Below are positions 4,601 through 5,413 of a stretch of 5,413 nt of DNA, in pieces. The DNA is from Vibrio madracius. GTDB taxonomy: Bacteria > Pseudomonadota > Gammaproteobacteria > Enterobacterales > Vibrionaceae. Each line of letters opens with the position of its first letter. Position 1 is the first letter of the stretch. Position numbers and translations under genes: made by a program. The DNA lies in NCBI GenBank assembly GCA_000695745.1, contig ASHK01000377.1, forward strand, positions 1 through 5,413. The letters run 5' to 3'. Under the pieces are notes generated by a model. The model did no database searches, was not told the DNA's origin, and saw nothing but the letters and a program-made list of their open reading frames with translations.

Positions 4601-5413
4601 ATGCTTGAACTAAACAATAGCAACATCAAACTCAATCAATCGTCGGACGACAAACTAAGCGCAATCAAAGTGATCGCAGCTGATCTCACAGAGAAGGGAT
4701 TAGTTCAGGAAGGTTATGTCGACGGAATGCTCAATCGCGAAGGTCAAAACTCGACATTCCTAGGCAACGGCATTGCCATTCCACACGGCACGACAGACAC
4801 ACGCGACCTAGTTCAGCAAACTGGCGTTGCGGTTCATCACTTCCCTAACGGTGTGGATTGGGGCGATGGCAACACCGCGTACGTCGCAATTGGTATTGCC
4901 GCAAAATCAGATGAGCACTTAGGTATCCTAAAACAGCTCACCAAAGTACTGTCCGCTGATGGCGTTGAACAAAAGCTTAAACAGGCAAAGTCAGCAAACG
5001 AAATCATCGCACTACTAAATGGTGACGTTCAGCTTGAAGCCGATTTTGACGCTTCACTTATCCAGCTGAACTTCCCTGCAAGCGACATGATTCAAATGGC
5101 GGCAGTTGCGGGCGGTCTGCTAAAAAATACTGGCGGCGCTGGAACGGAATTTGTTGCCGACCTCGTCACTAAGTCCCCTACTCATCTAGGCAAAGGTTTA
5201 TGGCTGGTAAGTAGCGACAAAGCGGTGACTCGTACTGGCATGGCATTCGTTTCTACTATTAATCAATGTGAATTAGAGGGTACTCCGGTACACGCTCTTA
5301 TCGCATTTGCAGCTTGCAATAATGCTCACCAATCCATGCTCGACAAGATCACTGACGTGGTATTTAAACAAGAGCAAGAGAAGTTGTTGTCGCTATCGGC
5401 TGAACAAGTACTG
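4601..5413 (+). CDS. fruB: Fructose PTS diphosphoryl transfer protein FruB (EIIA-M-HPr), 3' truncated by the window
   Basis: FruB is the cytoplasmic phosphocarrier that takes phosphate from enzyme I and hands it to the fructose permease FruA, which makes fructose-1-phosphate. The frame is open from ATG 4601 to the window end (271 codons). Residues 1 to about 142 are the EIIA domain, with the phosphorylated histidine in FLGNGIAIPHGTTDTRD (His62, the same position as in E. coli FruB) and YVAIGIAAKSDEHLGILKQL after it. From about 152 comes the central M domain of FruB (LNFPASDMIQ onward, with LGKGLWLVSSDKAV). The C-terminal HPr-like domain expected in the roughly 376-residue protein lies beyond the window. 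The Shine-Dalgarno is weak (GGGTAAG at 4589-4595). Divergence from cra and three Cra operators indicate control by fructose-1-phosphate. fruK and fruA are expected next but not seen. Confidence 0.97.
   Translation, partial: MLELNNSNIKLNQSSDDKLSAIKVIAADLTEKGLVQEGYVDGMLNREGQNSTFLGNGIAIPHGTTDTRDLVQQTGVAVHHFPNGVDWGDGNTAYVAIGIAAKSDEHLGILKQLTKVLSADGVEQKLKQAKSANEIIALLNGDVQLEADFDASLIQLNFPASDMIQMAAVAGGLLKNTGGAGTEFVADLVTKSPTHLGKGLWLVSSDKAVTRTGMAFVSTINQCELEGTPVHALIAFAACNNAHQSMLDKITDVVFKQEQEKLLSLSAEQVL

Noticed and set aside
1..5413. Defence system, mobile element or CRISPR array
   Set aside because: All frames are explained by transport, regulation or two small unknown proteins; no transposase, terminal repeats, direct-repeat array or tRNA-like fold is seen.

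Overview
The window looks like chromosomal DNA of a Vibrio or close relative (Gammaproteobacteria). The evidence is a Cra/FruR regulator divergent from a FruB-type fructose PTS protein that closely resembles the enterobacterial ones, moderate GC, and MalK/MalF/MalG-type transporter proteins. I place it at genus level by recollection of family sequences, not by a search.

Layout. 1-397: 3' end of a CUT1-family sugar ABC transporter ATPase (MalK/UgpC type). 424-1427 and 1417-2253: the two membrane permeases of the same importer, packed as one operon on the + strand and followed by a stem-loop. 2414-2587: a 57-residue lipoprotein with its own promoter and a good intrinsic terminator. 2675-3154 (minus): an unrecognised 159-residue protein. 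3314-4290 (minus): Cra/FruR. 4291-4600: a dense divergent control region. 4601 to the window end: fruB, truncated by the edge.

A main technical point is that four genes are broken by single-base indels: the ATPase once, permease 1 once, permease 2 four times and cra once. Most lie in or beside short T or A/G runs. Restoring one base at each point gives full-length, family-like proteins with no other damage, so base-calling error is more likely than gene decay. I therefore annotate each as one gene spanning its frameshifts.

Biology. The ABC importer would bring in a sugar or oligosaccharide. Its binding protein and catabolic enzymes lie outside the window, so the substrate is open. The fru module works as follows: FruB passes phosphate to the fructose permease, the fructose-1-phosphate made is the ligand of Cra/FruR, and Cra acts on palindromic operators in the cra-fruB gap. 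I see three full operators. One lies in the spacer of the likely cra promoter (autoregulation) and one in the spacer of a weak fruB promoter. The latter matches the FruR-F1P activation reported for Vibrio cholerae. Between them sits a better-looking + strand promoter followed about 85 nt later by a terminator-like hairpin. This is a candidate small RNA or attenuated leader and is the most interesting unexplained element here. I see no defence system, mobile element, CRISPR array, tRNA or rRNA.
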